A stretch of DNA of 64,000 nt from Fictibacillus nanhaiensis (GCA_016401345.1 JAEACG010000005.1:124001-188000), one strand, 5' to 3'; numbered from the stretch's first letter, positions 15,219 to 24,937 are shown. Numbers and translations are program-made. Notes: generated by a model from the sequence alone, not told the origin.

Positions 15219-18200
15219 GTGTATATCTTCCTTTCGATGACACTTAGAGGAATTTGAATTTTTGTTTCTTTTCCATTTTCTACGTAATAACCGTACCCTG
15301 CATGAACATCTTCTTCTTTCCTGTTATACGGTAAGGTAAACAGGCTTTGTTCTGATTTTTTCATCAAAACGAGTGCTTGACGTATTTGTTTGATCTCATT
15401 CGTAAACAAGTCAAAGCCTTTTGTGATTTCGTTGTTATTTCCTGAGACAATAACATTGAACCCAAGATGACTATAATTCTTCATGTACTTAGATAACCGA
15501 TCTTGAAGCAGACTGTCAGTAGATTGAAGGAATCTTGAATATCCATCAACAACAAAGTATAAAGGTGCGAAAGATTGATTCAATGTTGTACCATTGGATA
15601 AAGCTTCTACATATTCCCTCTCTCTTTGCTTAAGTACTTCTTCTGTTTGATCTAGCCACGCAGAAATATTTTCTTTCGTTTCGAGATACACGACTTTTTC
15701 CTCTCCAACATAATTCGAAAGTCCACGATCCACTGAATCGAACATACCTATCGTTTCTGTATCTTGAAGCAAAATGGTATTTAGCATAACCCTTAACGCA
15801 TTTGTTTTTCCTTTTTGCGTTTGTCCAACAATTAAACAATGCTTATTCTTAAGGAAGTTCATGTAGACTGGCTGCACAAATTCCTCATCAAGCCCAATCG
15901 GTATGATACCTGGTCTTTGTTTTCCTTCGGTATATTGCGTGAAGTTCACCATCGTAAGTTCAGATGGCAGCATTGGAATTGGTTCTGGACTCGCACTATC
16001 TTTGTACTTTTCAACAATTCCCATAATATCTTGTTTCATATTTTCTAATAGTTCATAATCGTCATCGCCACGGGTAGGCAGATAAACTTGTGAGAAATAT
16101 GCTTCTTCTCGCTTGATAATCGCTCTTCCTGGGATAGGTTCTAATGAAAAAGGCACCTTACCGAGAACAGTATACGATTCTGAATGATCCATTAAATAAT
16201 GAACAATTTTTGTTTTTAAGTTGTTCATGAGAGACTGTCTAATTGAATTGATTCTTGTAGCAGTAAAGATCATATAGATTCCTAGTGCTTGTCCATCACG
16301 TGCAAACTGAGTCATCTGCATTTCTAAGTCTGGCATCTCTTCTTTAACTAAATCAAAGTTATCAATCGTTAAAAAAATTACCGGCAATTTTTCCTGGTGA
16401 AGTTTGTTATACATTTTAATGCTGCTTACTTCACTCTTTTGGAATTGCTGCTTACGTTCTGCTATTTCATCTTTTAAAAATCTCATGAACTTTTCTATCT
16501 TTCTTTCTTCGTCCATCAGGAAGTAATCTGCTGTATGAGGAAGCTGTTTTAAAGGAAGAAGAGCCCCATTTCCAAAGTCAAAAAGATAATAGTGTAACTC
16601 TTCAGGACTTAACTTTGTTGCCATAGACATCAAAATTGTCATGACAGAATGCGACTTACCGTACCCAGAAGAACCAAAAATCCCAATGTTTCCATCATCC
16701 ATTAATTTGTATACATAAGGAGTTTGTGACTGTTTCTCAGGCTCGTCAACTAAACCTAAATAAATATCTGAGTCTTTTTCCTCAAACTCTATTTTATGTA
16801 TTAAACGATTGTTTAATGGAGGTAGCCAAGGACTGTTGAGCTTTTTAATCCCCATTTCTTTCTGCAGCTCTTCAATTCGGTCAACAATGACATCTATTTC
16901 TGCTTCTGCATCCTTTTTCTTTTTAGAATCTGATGATAGTCCAGATAAAGGTACCAGACCTAAATCTGTTACAAGCGCGACTTCATCTTCACTTACAACG
17001 TTCTCTTCCAAGTATGGTGCGCCACTCCAAGCCGATTGGAATAATTCGTATACTTCATTATTACCGACCTGAAGGTACCCTCTGCCCGTTACTGTTATGG
17101 ATGAAGCATCAGCATTTTTTAAAATTTCTCTACTGTCTGCGGCATCTTGAACCTTTAAAGCTATTTTAAATCTGGCGTTACTCCAAATCTGATCATCAAT
17201 GACTCCGCCTGGTTTTTGTGTGGCAAGTATGAGATGCACACCTAAACTTCTTCCGATCCTCGCCGCACTAACTAATTCCTTAATGAATTCTGGTTCTTCA
17301 CTTTTCAACTCAGCAAATTCATCAGAAATCAAAAACAAATGCGGCATAGGCTCGTTGGTTTCACCACGTTTATACAGATTTGTATATTCATTAATGTGGT
17401 TAACTTCGTATTTATCAAATAATCTCTGTCGTCTTTTTAACTCACTTTTGATTGAAGCAAGTGCCCTTGCAGTAAAGTTACGACTTCCCTCAATATTAGT
17501 AATCGTACCTAACAGATGGGGCATATTCTTAAAAGGTTGGGCCATTCCTCCACCTTTATAATCAATTAATAAAAAGGCAACTTCATGAGGATGGAAATTT
17601 ACAGCTAAAGATAAAATGTAAGTTTGTAAGAATTCACTTTTACCAGACCCCGTCGTTCCTGCTAAAAGACCATGTGGACCATGTGCTTTTTCGTGCAAAT
17701 TAAGTTCAACAAGATCTTCTTTACCTTTTAACCCTATTGGGACTGCAAGTGATTTAGAAGATTCTCTCGTTGTCCAATTGTGCTGAATCGGCAGATCAAC
17801 AACTTCTTTTGCGCCAAATAGCTCGAGGAATGAAACACTATTTGGTATTGAATTCGTCATTCCAACAAGGTGATTCAAGGTCCTTAAGGTTCTTGCATAT
17901 CTTTCATTTCCGTTTTGCTTATGTGCATCGAGTTTGAAGGGTATTTGTACAGCTTTTTTATCCTCGATTAATATGTCGCCTTCTGATTCATTAATATAGC
18001 GGACAAGAGTGTGAATATTATCAGTTAAACTTTCTTTTGTTTCTGCTGCAAATACTACCGAAATGCCTAAATGAGAGTATTCTCCTTCTAAATATTCAAG
18101 CAAAACATGTTCTGAAAGCAACTGTTGATCGAGTATGATAAAAACCAAGTGAGGGGAAAACCTCATTTTTTCTTTTTGACTACCAGTATCTAAATCACGT

Positions 18201-19699
18201 TCTCGAATCAACTCGTAAACAGAAGATAGTAACTGATCTCTCGTCTGCTCATTATAGATCAGACCTTTTGCATGAGAGTTAGGCAGCTGAAAATGCGGTA
18301 ACCATTTTACCCATTCCCATTGGCTGTAGTCTTTTTCATTAAAAATAAAAATTAACCTTACGTCATGATAGCTATGGAAAAATGCCAATTGGCCAATGAG
18401 TTGATGAAGTTCATTCTTCATCACCGATTCTTTCCCAATAAGACCCATTGCTCCATTTGATAAATTAACTGTTATCGGAACATTTTTAACTTCTTGGTAT
18501 ACTTTTTCCATCTTTTGTGATTGTTCTAGCAGATCATCAATTTCTCTATTCGCCATATCTCCACTGTTTAAAGATAATGTATAGCTTGAAGGAACGTTCC
18601 CTAACCCTATTCTTATTTGAAGAAGATCATGGCTTTCAAGTGTTCTTTCCCAGATTCGATCAGATATTTCTTCTGTGTAATATTTCATTTGTTCAAACGA
18701 TGGATAATGATACTGAAGCACGTTCCTCTGCTTTTCCGCTAACTCTTCAAGTTCTTTTCTCTTGTTATCGAGATACAAGTTGTAAACTTTCTGGCGTTTA
18801 ATTTTTCTTTTCTTGAAGTTTCCACGTTCTTTAAAATACTGAACCGAAGAAGTAACAAGTGTAGTAGCAAACATCACCATTGAAACAATAATAAAAATCC
18901 CTCTAGGTTGTATGATTGCAACAATACCCATAACAAGCATCATTAATAGAGGAGGCATGATAATTAACCAAAGACCTCTATTGGGGTTTTCACCCTCTTG
19001 TGATGGAAATGACAGCGTTACTTTATCTTTGGGTAGATCAAAAACCATTCGTGGTGTTCTTCGATAATTAGGATATTTCTTGCTCATTTCTGAAACGGGC
19101 TTCTTTGCTGCTGGGAGTTTGGTTATGAAGTCTTTTCTACTAATAACCTGAATCAAGTCTGTATCCAATAACTTAATCGACATAAATGGCCAAAATAGAA
19201 GATCCCCTACCTCAAATTTAGTAGGACCAGCTATCTTATGACCGTTCAGATAAAGCTCTCCTTTATTCGGTGAGATCATCCATCTCTCTCTAGCTTTTAT
19301 TAGAACGAATGAAACTTCTTCAGAACCAAAGCTCTCTATAGATTGATAAGTGAGATCAGCCTCCGAGCCTGTTGCAGAAAACGTGTACTCTTTTTCAAAG
19401 CCAATATAATAAGACTGTTGAACCTCACTATCATTTGTAAGATAGATTCGTAATGTTTGATCTCCATCTGATACCTGAAATAGGTTATCTACCATTACAT
19501 GACCGATGACTTTATCATCTTGGTAAACCTCTATCTTTTCCTTATCTCGACTGATCGTCAAAATACCTTTGCTAAATGGAAAGTTTCTAACCGTAACGGA
19601 ATCTGAAATGTTCGGACCTATCGTTATAGATTTAAGAGACTCGTTATCCAGGTTGATCTGCTGATAGTTCCTATTAAAAAACACCCATAGTGTGCTCAT
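15215..19699 (-). CDS. essC: Type VII secretion motor ATPase EssC (YukB)
   Basis: The 1494-residue FtsK/SpoIIIE-type protein has tandem FHA-like domains (about 1-190), two membrane helices (about 228-270), and three ATPase domains. Walker A motifs are GTTGSGKS, GSSGYGKS and GQTQKGKT; matching Walker B strands are FLLIDYKGGG, VIFLTIDNFD and LYFVVDG. It drives substrate translocation across the membrane. The third P-loop and B strand are divergent, as in known EssC proteins where domain 3 is catalytically weak. Start ATG at 19699 has AAAGGGGG close upstream. It is encoded 12 bp after essB. B. subtilis YukB is of the same length. Confidence 0.95.
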   Translation of the reverse strand: MSTLWVFFNRNYQQINLDNESLKSITIGPNISDSVTVRNFPFSKGILTISRDKEKIEVYQDDKVIGHVMVDNLFQVSDGDQTLRIYLTNDSEVQQSYYIGFEKEYTFSATGSEADLTYQSIESFGSEEVSFVLIKARERWMISPNKGELYLNGHKIAGPTKFEVGDLLFWPFMSIKLLDTDLIQVISRKDFITKLPAAKKPVSEMSKKYPNYRRTPRMVFDLPKDKVTLSFPSQEGENPNRGLWLIIMPPLLMMLVMGIVAIIQPRGIFIIVSMVMFATTLVTSSVQYFKERGNFKKRKIKRQKVYNLYLDNKRKELEELAEKQRNVLQYHYPSFEQMKYYTEEISDRIWERTLESHDLLQIRIGLGNVPSSYTLSLNSGDMANREIDDLLEQSQKMEKVYQEVKNVPITVNLSNGAMGLIGKESVMKNELHQLIGQLAFFHSYHDVRLIFIFNEKDYSQWEWVKWLPHFQLPNSHAKGLIYNEQTRDQLLSSVYELIRERDLDTGSQKEKMRFSPHLVFIILDQQLLSEHVLLEYLEGEYSHLGISVVFAAETKESLTDNIHTLVRYINESEGDILIEDKKAVQIPFKLDAHKQNGNERYARTLRTLNHLVGMTNSIPNSVSFLELFGAKEVVDLPIQHNWTTRESSKSLAVPIGLKGKEDLVELNLHEKAHGPHGLLAGTTGSGKSEFLQTYILSLAVNFHPHEVAFLLIDYKGGGMAQPFKNMPHLLGTITNIEGSRNFTARALASIKSELKRRQRLFDKYEVNHINEYTNLYKRGETNEPMPHLFLISDEFAELKSEEPEFIKELVSAARIGRSLGVHLILATQKPGGVIDDQIWSNARFKIALKVQDAADSREILKNADASSITVTGRGYLQVGNNEVYELFQSAWSGAPYLEENVVSEDEVALVTDLGLVPLSGLSSDSKKKKDAEAEIDVIVDRIEELQKEMGIKKLNSPWLPPLNNRLIHKIEFEEKDSDIYLGLVDEPEKQSQTPYVYKLMDDGNIGIFGSSGYGKSHSVMTILMSMATKLSPEELHYYLFDFGNGALLPLKQLPHTADYFLMDEERKIEKFMRFLKDEIAERKQQFQKSEVSSIKMYNKLHQEKLPVIFLTIDNFDLVKEEMPDLEMQMTQFARDGQALGIYMIFTATRINSIRQSLMNNLKTKIVHYLMDHSESYTVLGKVPFSLEPIPGRAIIKREEAYFSQVYLPTRGDDDYELLENMKQDIMGIVEKYKDSASPEPIPMLPSELTMVNFTQYTEGKQRPGIIPIGLDEEFVQPVYMNFLKNKHCLIVGQTQKGKTNALRVMLNTILLQDTETIGMFDSVDRGLSNYVGEEKVVYLETKENISAWLDQTEEVLKQREREYVEALSNGTTLNQSFAPLYFVVDGYSRFLQSTDSLLQDRLSKYMKNYSHLGFNVIVSGNNNEITKGFDLFTNEIKQIRQALVLMKKSEQSLFTLPYNRKEEDVHAGYGYYVENGKETKIQIPLSVIERKIYT

Positions 19700-19711
19700 A
19701 CTTCACCCCCT

Positions 19712-21025
19712 TTAATTCGCATTGGCCGGTTTCGGTGGTGATGCTGGCTTTTGCTTTTCAGCAGCTGCTGCTTCTTCCTTAGCCTTTTGCTCCATTGCTT
19801 CTTGTTCTTTTTGCTTTTCTTCTTCAGCTTTTCTCTCTTCTTCTTTAAGTCGCTCTTCTTCTTCTTTAATTGCTTCTTGCTCTTCGAGATACTCATCTAT
19901 TTCTGCTTGTACTTCTTTAATTTTTTGCTGTTTTTCCTCACTGCTTAATTTATCATCAGACTTTAATTCTTCACGATATTTAATAAGTGCGAACATAATA
20001 AGATCCTTGTCTTCTAACGAACGTGCAATATCGAGGGCTTCCTTCGCATTACCTCTTCCGATATGTATCCAATATTGAAAATAGAGAGGTTCTGATTGTA
20101 GGGAAACGGTGTTTTGAATATTTTCCTTTTGTTCTTCAGTAAGTGATTCATTGATTATGTAAGATGATGCTAACTGGTATTGAACCACATTTGGCATATC
20201 CTCGACATCATAATCGGACATCACTTCAACGACTTCACTGTATTCCTTACCTAGAAAATGTTCGTTGCTGCTAACAAATGCTTCTTGTCTAGGCTGTAAA
20301 AAAAACAGGGAATAAATCGTATATATAATGGCTGGGATGAAACATATCAATAATCCCAAGGAAGCATATTGTGTAATCTTCCATTTCTTTTGTGGAATAT
20401 TTAGCATCAATTTATCTTTTTCATCTATGTCATTTAATTTTTTTTGTATGAAAAGTAACAGTCCATTCAAATCGTCAACTTCTAATACCTCTTTAGCAGT
20501 GGTTGATAATTCAATGGTTTCATGAAGCTTTAAGTAATCATGAAAGGAATGTTTACCGTCCACTAAGAAAACAATCGTAGCTTTAAGCTCTTTCCAAACT
20601 CTTTCATGCTCTGCTTCGTAAGGAGGAATACTTTCTTTCACTCCATAATGTAGGAAAGCTGGTGATAGACTTTGATCAAATACTATATTTTCAGGACATA
20701 CCACCAAATGTAAACGATTCAATGTATGTTCTTTTACTTTTTTTGTGAGTTGAAACGCAAACATCCATTTACTTCTATCATTTTGGTTTGTTAATTCAGG
20801 AAAATACCGGTAATTAGAATGGGGGAGGATGGTAATCTTAAGCTCGTTTTCATCAACGATAATGGATCGTTGGATATCTGTATCCAATTCCTTTAATAGT
20901 TCTACTTCAATAACGTCATCTAGCTTAATTTTTTCTTTTTGGAATGCAAAAGTAATAGAATCCACATCTCTACTAATCTGGGATTCTAAGATTTGTTCCA
21001 AATATGTTTTGTTTTTTTCGGTCAT
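19712..21025 (-). CDS. essB: Type VII secretion protein EssB (YukC)
   Basis: The 437-residue protein has an N-terminal pseudokinase-like cytoplasmic domain (1-215), one membrane helix (about 220-242, ASLGLLICFIPAIIYTIYSL), and an extracellular helical domain ending in a very charged Glu/Lys coiled coil (about 360-420) and a PPKPANAN tail. EssB/YukC is an essential membrane component of the type VIIb translocon that contacts EsaA and EssC. GAGGGGGT precedes the ATG. It lies between esaB and essC with gaps of only 13 and 12 bp. Confidence 0.92.
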   Translation of the reverse strand: MTEKNKTYLEQILESQISRDVDSITFAFQKEKIKLDDVIEVELLKELDTDIQRSIIVDENELKITILPHSNYRYFPELTNQNDRSKWMFAFQLTKKVKEHTLNRLHLVVCPENIVFDQSLSPAFLHYGVKESIPPYEAEHERVWKELKATIVFLVDGKHSFHDYLKLHETIELSTTAKEVLEVDDLNGLLLFIQKKLNDIDEKDKLMLNIPQKKWKITQYASLGLLICFIPAIIYTIYSLFFLQPRQEAFVSSNEHFLGKEYSEVVEVMSDYDVEDMPNVVQYQLASSYIINESLTEEQKENIQNTVSLQSEPLYFQYWIHIGRGNAKEALDIARSLEDKDLIMFALIKYREELKSDDKLSSEEKQQKIKEVQAEIDEYLEEQEAIKEEEERLKEEERKAEEEKQKEQEAMEQKAKEEAAAAEKQKPASPPKPANAN

Positions 21026-21038
21026 TGCTTAGACCCCC

Positions 21039-21278
21039 TCAAAGAATTTCAAAACGATCACCTGTCAATATTCCACTCTCTATTAGTTTTTGGTTTCCCG
21101 AGAGTATAATATTTTTATTTGGCACACGTACCCAGTAACCGTCTCTAGGCGGAGAGTCAATTTCTTTTGTTTGCCAAACGATATCTATCACTTTTTTTAC
21201 AGTATGGAAGTTTGAAAGTCGAAGATCAAACGATTCCCCTGTATAATTTTTCAAATCAACAGTAACTTCAATGTACAT
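21039..21278 (-). CDS. esaB: Ubiquitin-like type VII secretion protein EsaB (YukD)
   Basis: I choose the ATG at 21276-21278 (79 residues, MYIEVTVDLKNYTG), which has GAGGTG six bases upstream and matches the length of B. subtilis YukD; upstream ATGs lack a ribosome site. The protein has a ubiquitin-like beta-grasp pattern and ends GILTGDRFEIL like its homologs, without a C-terminal di-glycine. It is a cytosolic regulator or assembly factor of the secretion system. A hairpin (21303-21324) in the 78-bp gap from esxA could lower its expression relative to the substrate. Confidence 0.93.
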   Translation of the reverse strand: MYIEVTVDLKNYTGESFDLRLSNFHTVKKVIDIVWQTKEIDSPPRDGYWVRVPNKNIILSGNQKLIESGILTGDRFEIL

Positions 21279-21302
21279 AATCATCACCTCAAAAAATGAA
21301 GA

Positions 21303-21324
21303 GCGCCTTTAACAAAGAAGGCGC
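21303..21324 (-). terminator. Intercistronic hairpin between esxA and esaB
   Basis: A perfect 7-bp GC-rich stem (GCGCCTT / AAGGCGC, 8-base loop) lies between the esxA stop and the esaB ribosome site. A T6 run begins about eight bases beyond it. It may be a partial terminator or a 3' RNA stabiliser letting esxA exceed the machine genes in amount. Confidence 0.55.
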
Positions 21325-21356
21325 CCCCATGAAACAATAAAACCCAAAATAAAAGC

Positions 21357-21650
21357 TTACCCTCTAATTTGGCTTGCGATTTGGTTATCAGCGTCTTCTA
21401 GAGCTTTAGATGTATTGTTAAGTTGAGCAGAGATATCTTCAAGCAACTGTTGCATTTGAAGGAAAGATGGCTTTAATGCCTCATATTGTTGGCTGAAAGC
21501 TCTACTTGCTTCCCCTTCCCACATACCTTCTAATTGGCTAATCATTGCATTTAGACGTGAAACTTGTTCCCCGACTTGGCTACTTTCATTGGAGTAACGA
21601 CCTGACATATCTACTAGTTCTGCTGGTGTAACGCGAATAATTCCTGACAT
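21357..21650 (-). CDS. esxA: WXG100 secreted protein EsxA (YukE)
   Basis: This 97-residue, Cys-free helical-hairpin protein carries the WEG form of the WXG motif at about residues 43-45 (EGMWEGEAS), between two amphipathic helices. It is the hallmark substrate and partner of type VII secretion and is exported as a dimer. It is the first gene of the operon, with a GGGAG ribosome site. A C-terminal YxxxD/E export signal is not obvious in the final helix, as in YukE-type proteins. Placement and length match B. subtilis yukE. Confidence 0.96.
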   Translation of the reverse strand: MSGIIRVTPAELVDMSGRYSNESSQVGEQVSRLNAMISQLEGMWEGEASRAFSQQYEALKPSFLQMQQLLEDISAQLNNTSKALEDADNQIASQIRG

Positions 21651-21687
21651 TTTCTTCTCTCCCTTATCTTTTAAAATTTATAAACAA

Positions 21688-21702
21688 CGATCTTTAAGAT
21701 CG
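21688..21702 (-). promoter_or_regulatory. 15-bp palindrome in the esxA leader
   Basis: CGATCTT-T-AAGATCG is a perfect inverted repeat 38-52 bp before the esxA start. It could be a repressor site or a weak 5' mRNA hairpin. In B. subtilis yukE is activated by phosphorylated DegU, but this sequence alone does not show a DegU site. Confidence 0.4.
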
Positions 21703-22083
21703 GTTGCTTCTAAGTGGAAATGGATAAATACACCTATATTTGCCCTATTATGGAAATAACAAAACCATAAATTTGTAAATTTTTGATACTATTTACTTAT
21801 CACTACCAAAACCCTTGATATGAGTGATGTTAGAGCAACGGAATATTTTCTACCCAAACCAATTACTACCATATTTTTACACGATATTTCAATAACTATC
21901 TTATCTTTTATCGAATTTTGAATCCTTATAACCATGATTAAAGTCCCGAAGTATTTTATCGCGTGTATTTTCCCCTCTCTTTTATACTACAAAATTACCT
22001 TTAATTTAAAACGTTGAATTGTATTCTCAAATAATATTAGATGAGATTAATTCCCCATATTTTAATAGAATTGTAAATAAAAA
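21703..22083. other. AT-rich non-coding region upstream of esxA
   Basis: About 380 bp without a plausible frame on either strand. It must hold the promoter of the secretion operon, but no TTGACA/TATAAT pair with good spacing stands out. Confidence 0.5.
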
Positions 22084-22109
22084 GACGCAGAGGCTTTAAC
22101 CCCTGCATC
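22084..22109 (-). terminator. Intrinsic terminator after the ArsR/ABC operon
   Basis: GATGCAGGGG pairs with CCTCTGCGTC (two G-U pairs) and is followed by a T run on the minus strand. Confidence 0.85.
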
Positions 22110-22116
22110 CTTTTGT

Positions 22117-22539
22117 TTAGATTCTATAATGATCCGCTTTCCAGTTCGTAATCGCTTCTTTTATTTCCTTTGGTTTCATGTTCTCAGCTGCTGCTTTCTC
22201 AGCCAGAAGTGGAAGTTCCTCGTCTGGTGCGAATCGGAGGGCTACGATCTGCCCTGCAGTAAGTCTTCCATCCAACAACTTTCCTGTTAAAACATAATAG
22301 CGCAAGTTCTCTTCTGCACGGATTGCTCGATCTTGAGCTTTTAATGGGTACATGCGAAGTAAAGCAAACGTCACTAACAGGCTGAGAGACATCACGATTA
22401 ATATTACGCCTAGTAACTTATCTTCTGCTTTAAACACATAAACAATGCTTGCGATGAGACCTCCAAGCACAAGCAATGAAAGTACATAATGATAGATGGG
22501 ATGCATCCGTGCATGATTGTTATAATTTTGTGTATTCAT
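22117..22539 (-). CDS. DUF6526-type small membrane protein
   Basis: The 140-residue protein starts MNTQNYNNHARMHPIYHYV, a signature of a family seen widely in Bacillales, then has two membrane helices (about 18-60) and a soluble C-terminus with a FAPDEELPLLAEKA segment. Function is unknown. It lies 24 bp after the permease gene and immediately before the operon terminator, so it is the last of four cotranscribed genes (arsR, ATPase, permease, this one) and may support or be coexpressed with the exporter. Confidence 0.75.
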   Translation of the reverse strand: MNTQNYNNHARMHPIYHYVLSLLVLGGLIASIVYVFKAEDKLLGVILIVMSLSLLVTFALLRMYPLKAQDRAIRAEENLRYYVLTGKLLDGRLTAGQIVALRFAPDEELPLLAEKAAAENMKPKEIKEAITNWKADHYRI

Positions 22540-22563
22540 TTCGTTCTCCTCTTTGTGCTTATT

Positions 22564-23661
22564 CTATTCCCACTTAAACGTAAAACTTGCTACGATAAAC
22601 GCTCCGATTAACCAGCCTCCTAAAATCAGCGCTTCCATACCGAGATCTAAGAACGAAGCACCAACGTTCATCGTCTCACGAAGAGCATGGCTTAAGTGAG
22701 CGATCGGTAAAATTTGTACAAACGGCTGTAAAAACTCAGGCATGTCTCGTATCGGAAAGAATACGCCTCCTAAAAACAGCATTGGGAACGATAGAAAACC
22801 TGCAATCGGTCCAGCACTCTCTGGAGTTTTTGCAATGCCCGCAATAATGAAGCCGATTGCCATAAAGGCTAACGTCCCAAGCGTGACAAACGCGATTACG
22901 GTTAACCATGACCCTCTGACTTCAATGCCGAATGCAGCCCAAGCGACAGCTAGTACGATCATCGCTTGCAAACCGTTCAGCATAAAACGAGCAGTAATTT
23001 GCGCAGCAATAAATGTAGATGCTTTTAGTGTTGTTCCTTGCATACGCCGTAAGATTCCTCGTTCACGCCATGACGAGATCTGGCCTGCCACGCCATTCAT
23101 GTTGTTGCTCATGATCATCATCGCCACGATTCCCGGTACTAGGAAGTCGATGTAACGAAGGTTCAGTGCTTCTACACCTTTTGACTCTGTTACAACAACA
23201 GGCTCGTAATTCACAGATTTTTTACTGATCGTGTCAACCGCATTATTGACAAGCTGAAGACCAACTTGGGACATCGCCATGTTCGTTTCATTATAGTAAA
23301 CAGGCAGTTTGAACGGATCTGCTTTATTTCCAGCAGAAAGATTTTCACCATAGCCTTTTGGAATAGTAACTACGAGTGTTAAATCACCTTGTTTTAGCTG
23401 ACTTAACACATCTTTTTCGTTTGAACTTTTTTCAAGAGATACCGCTTCGTTTTTTTCTATTTCTTTTACTAAGTTCTTAGACTGTTCACTCTTATCCTGA
23501 TCAACAACAGCTGCCGTAATGGAAACCCCATTACCGTTTCCTAAGAATGAACCTAACATGACCATTAGAACGATCGGAAATGCAAGGGTCCAGAACAGTA
23601 CTTGTCTGTTTCTAAGGAAGATTCGAAGCTGCGCGAGTGTTAGTAGGTAGTATGATCTCAT
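22564..23661 (-). CDS. ABC-2 type exporter permease
   Basis: The 365-residue protein has the ABC2_membrane_3 plan: one N-terminal helix (about 20-40), a large extracellular region (about 45-170), then five helices, with the WRERGILRRMQGTTLKAS cytoplasmic motif near residue 200. It works with the ATPase encoded upstream, overlapping it by four bases (ATGA). Such pairs export drugs, antimicrobial lipids or peptides; the LnrN-type linearmycin exporter is a relative in plan. The ArsR-family first gene suggests induction by a stress or toxic compound. Substrate unknown. Confidence 0.85.
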   Translation of the reverse strand: MRSYYLLTLAQLRIFLRNRQVLFWTLAFPIVLMVMLGSFLGNGNGVSITAAVVDQDKSEQSKNLVKEIEKNEAVSLEKSSNEKDVLSQLKQGDLTLVVTIPKGYGENLSAGNKADPFKLPVYYNETNMAMSQVGLQLVNNAVDTISKKSVNYEPVVVTESKGVEALNLRYIDFLVPGIVAMMIMSNNMNGVAGQISSWRERGILRRMQGTTLKASTFIAAQITARFMLNGLQAMIVLAVAWAAFGIEVRGSWLTVIAFVTLGTLAFMAIGFIIAGIAKTPESAGPIAGFLSFPMLFLGGVFFPIRDMPEFLQPFVQILPIAHLSHALRETMNVGASFLDLGMEALILGGWLIGAFIVASFTFKWE

Positions 23662-24584
23662 CCTTCTCTTAACCTTCTTCCTGTCATGTGAATAAACACA
23701 TCTTCAAGTGTTGCCGTTCTCGTTTGTAGATCGACAAGCTTCAGCTCTTTTTCAGAAGCGATAGCGATTAAACTCGTTAAAGTCTTCTGTAGATCATCCG
23801 TATATAGAACATGTATATCTTTCTGACTGCCCACTTGTTTCACTCCGTCAATCTCTGATAAAGCTATATCTACTTCATCGTTAAACTTAAATTCAACTGC
23901 GCTATCCGACTGAAGATTTCTCACAAGTTCACTAGGCGTATCGAGAGCTATTAGCTTTCCTTGGTCCATAATGGCGATACGATCGCATAGTACGTGTGCC
24001 TCATCCATGTAATGAGTCGTCAGTACAACGGTTTTGCCACGTTCCTTCAAGCGTAAAATAATGTCCCATAACGTACGGCGTGCTTGTGGATCGAGTCCAG
24101 TCGTAGGTTCGTCCAAGAAAATAATCTGCGGATCGTGCACGAGTGCAAGCGCGATCGCAAGTCTCTGCTTTTGACCACCAGACAAACCTTTTATTCTGCT
24201 ATTCTTTTTCTCTGTTAAAAGCATGTCATCAATTAGTTCAGGAATCGAAATATGTTCGCGGTAAAAACTGCCGTAAAGATGAAGGATCTCATCTACAGTC
24301 AATAGCTCAAAAAGAGTAGTAGATTGGAGCTGTACACCAATTACTTCTTTTACTTTATCAAGCTCTTTTGTAATATCGAATCCACCAACGATGGCAGTTC
24401 CTTCATCCGGCTTGCGAAGACCAACCAACATCTCAAGTGTAGTCGTCTTCCCCGCTCCGTTTGGCCCCAGCAGACCAAACACCTCTCCATTATGTACAGA
24501 GAATTCACTTCCATCCACGGCAGTGAAATCTCCATATCGTTTCACAATCTTTTGCACCTTTATTATTTCATCCTGCGTTTCCAT
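23658..24584 (-). CDS. ABC exporter ATPase subunit
   Basis: The 308-residue cytoplasmic ATPase has Walker A GPNGAGKT, signature LSGGQKQRL, Walker B IIFLDEPTTGLD, and H-loop TTHYMDEA. A C-terminal extension (about 225-305) ending ATLEDVFIHMTGRRL is typical of DrrA-type ATPases of ABC-2 drug exporters. It lies 23 bp after the ArsR gene, and its stop overlaps the permease start. A GGAGAG site precedes the ATG. Confidence 0.92.
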   Translation of the reverse strand: METQDEIIKVQKIVKRYGDFTAVDGSEFSVHNGEVFGLLGPNGAGKTTTLEMLVGLRKPDEGTAIVGGFDITKELDKVKEVIGVQLQSTTLFELLTVDEILHLYGSFYREHISIPELIDDMLLTEKKNSRIKGLSGGQKQRLAIALALVHDPQIIFLDEPTTGLDPQARRTLWDIILRLKERGKTVVLTTHYMDEAHVLCDRIAIMDQGKLIALDTPSELVRNLQSDSAVEFKFNDEVDIALSEIDGVKQVGSQKDIHVLYTDDLQKTLTSLIAIASEKELKLVDLQTRTATLEDVFIHMTGRRLREG

Positions 24585-24607
24585 TGTTCACTCTCCAAGC
24601 ATACGTT

Positions 24608-24937
24608 TCACTGCTTTTTTTGCTTACTGCAGCAAAACATACCTTCAAATTTTGTCCAAAGCTCTTTAAGCGTCGAAATCCATTCACATGCTTCATCCAT
24701 TGAATCCGGTTTTATCGCGTAATAGCGAAAACGTCCCTCTTTTCGGTGTGTGACAAGACCTGCATTCTCTAAAACTTTCAAATGCTTTGAGATCGCAGGC
24801 AGCGACATATCAAAAGGCTGGGCTAACTCTTGCACACTCCTTTCTCCTTTTGATAGCTGCTCGATGATCGTACGCCGAGTCGGATCAGATAGAACTGAAA
24901 ATACATCATTTAAATGTTCCGCGTTATATTTAACCAT
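24608..24937 (-). CDS. ArsR-family winged-helix repressor, probably autoregulatory and leaderless
   Basis: From the ATG at 24935-24937 the protein is 109 residues, a winged helix with recognition segment MSLPAISKHLKVLENAGLV. It lacks the ELCVCD metal box but ends with a CC pair (GMFCCSKQKKQ). There is no ribosome site before this ATG; instead a promoter TTGACA-18 bp-TATACT places +1 on or next to the A of ATG. A longer TTG-started frame (24958) would lie inside the promoter. An inverted repeat TTAACCA/TGGTTAA covers the start. It likely represses its own operon, which encodes the ABC-2 exporter. Confidence 0.85.
   Translation of the reverse strand: MVKYNAEHLNDVFSVLSDPTRRTIIEQLSKGERSVQELAQPFDMSLPAISKHLKVLENAGLVTHRKEGRFRYYAIKPDSMDEACEWISTLKELWTKFEGMFCCSKQKKQ

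Noticed and set aside
19696-19896. 66-residue Lys-rich frame at the end of essB
   Set aside because: It is a frame-shifted reading of the Glu/Lys coiled-coil tail of essB.
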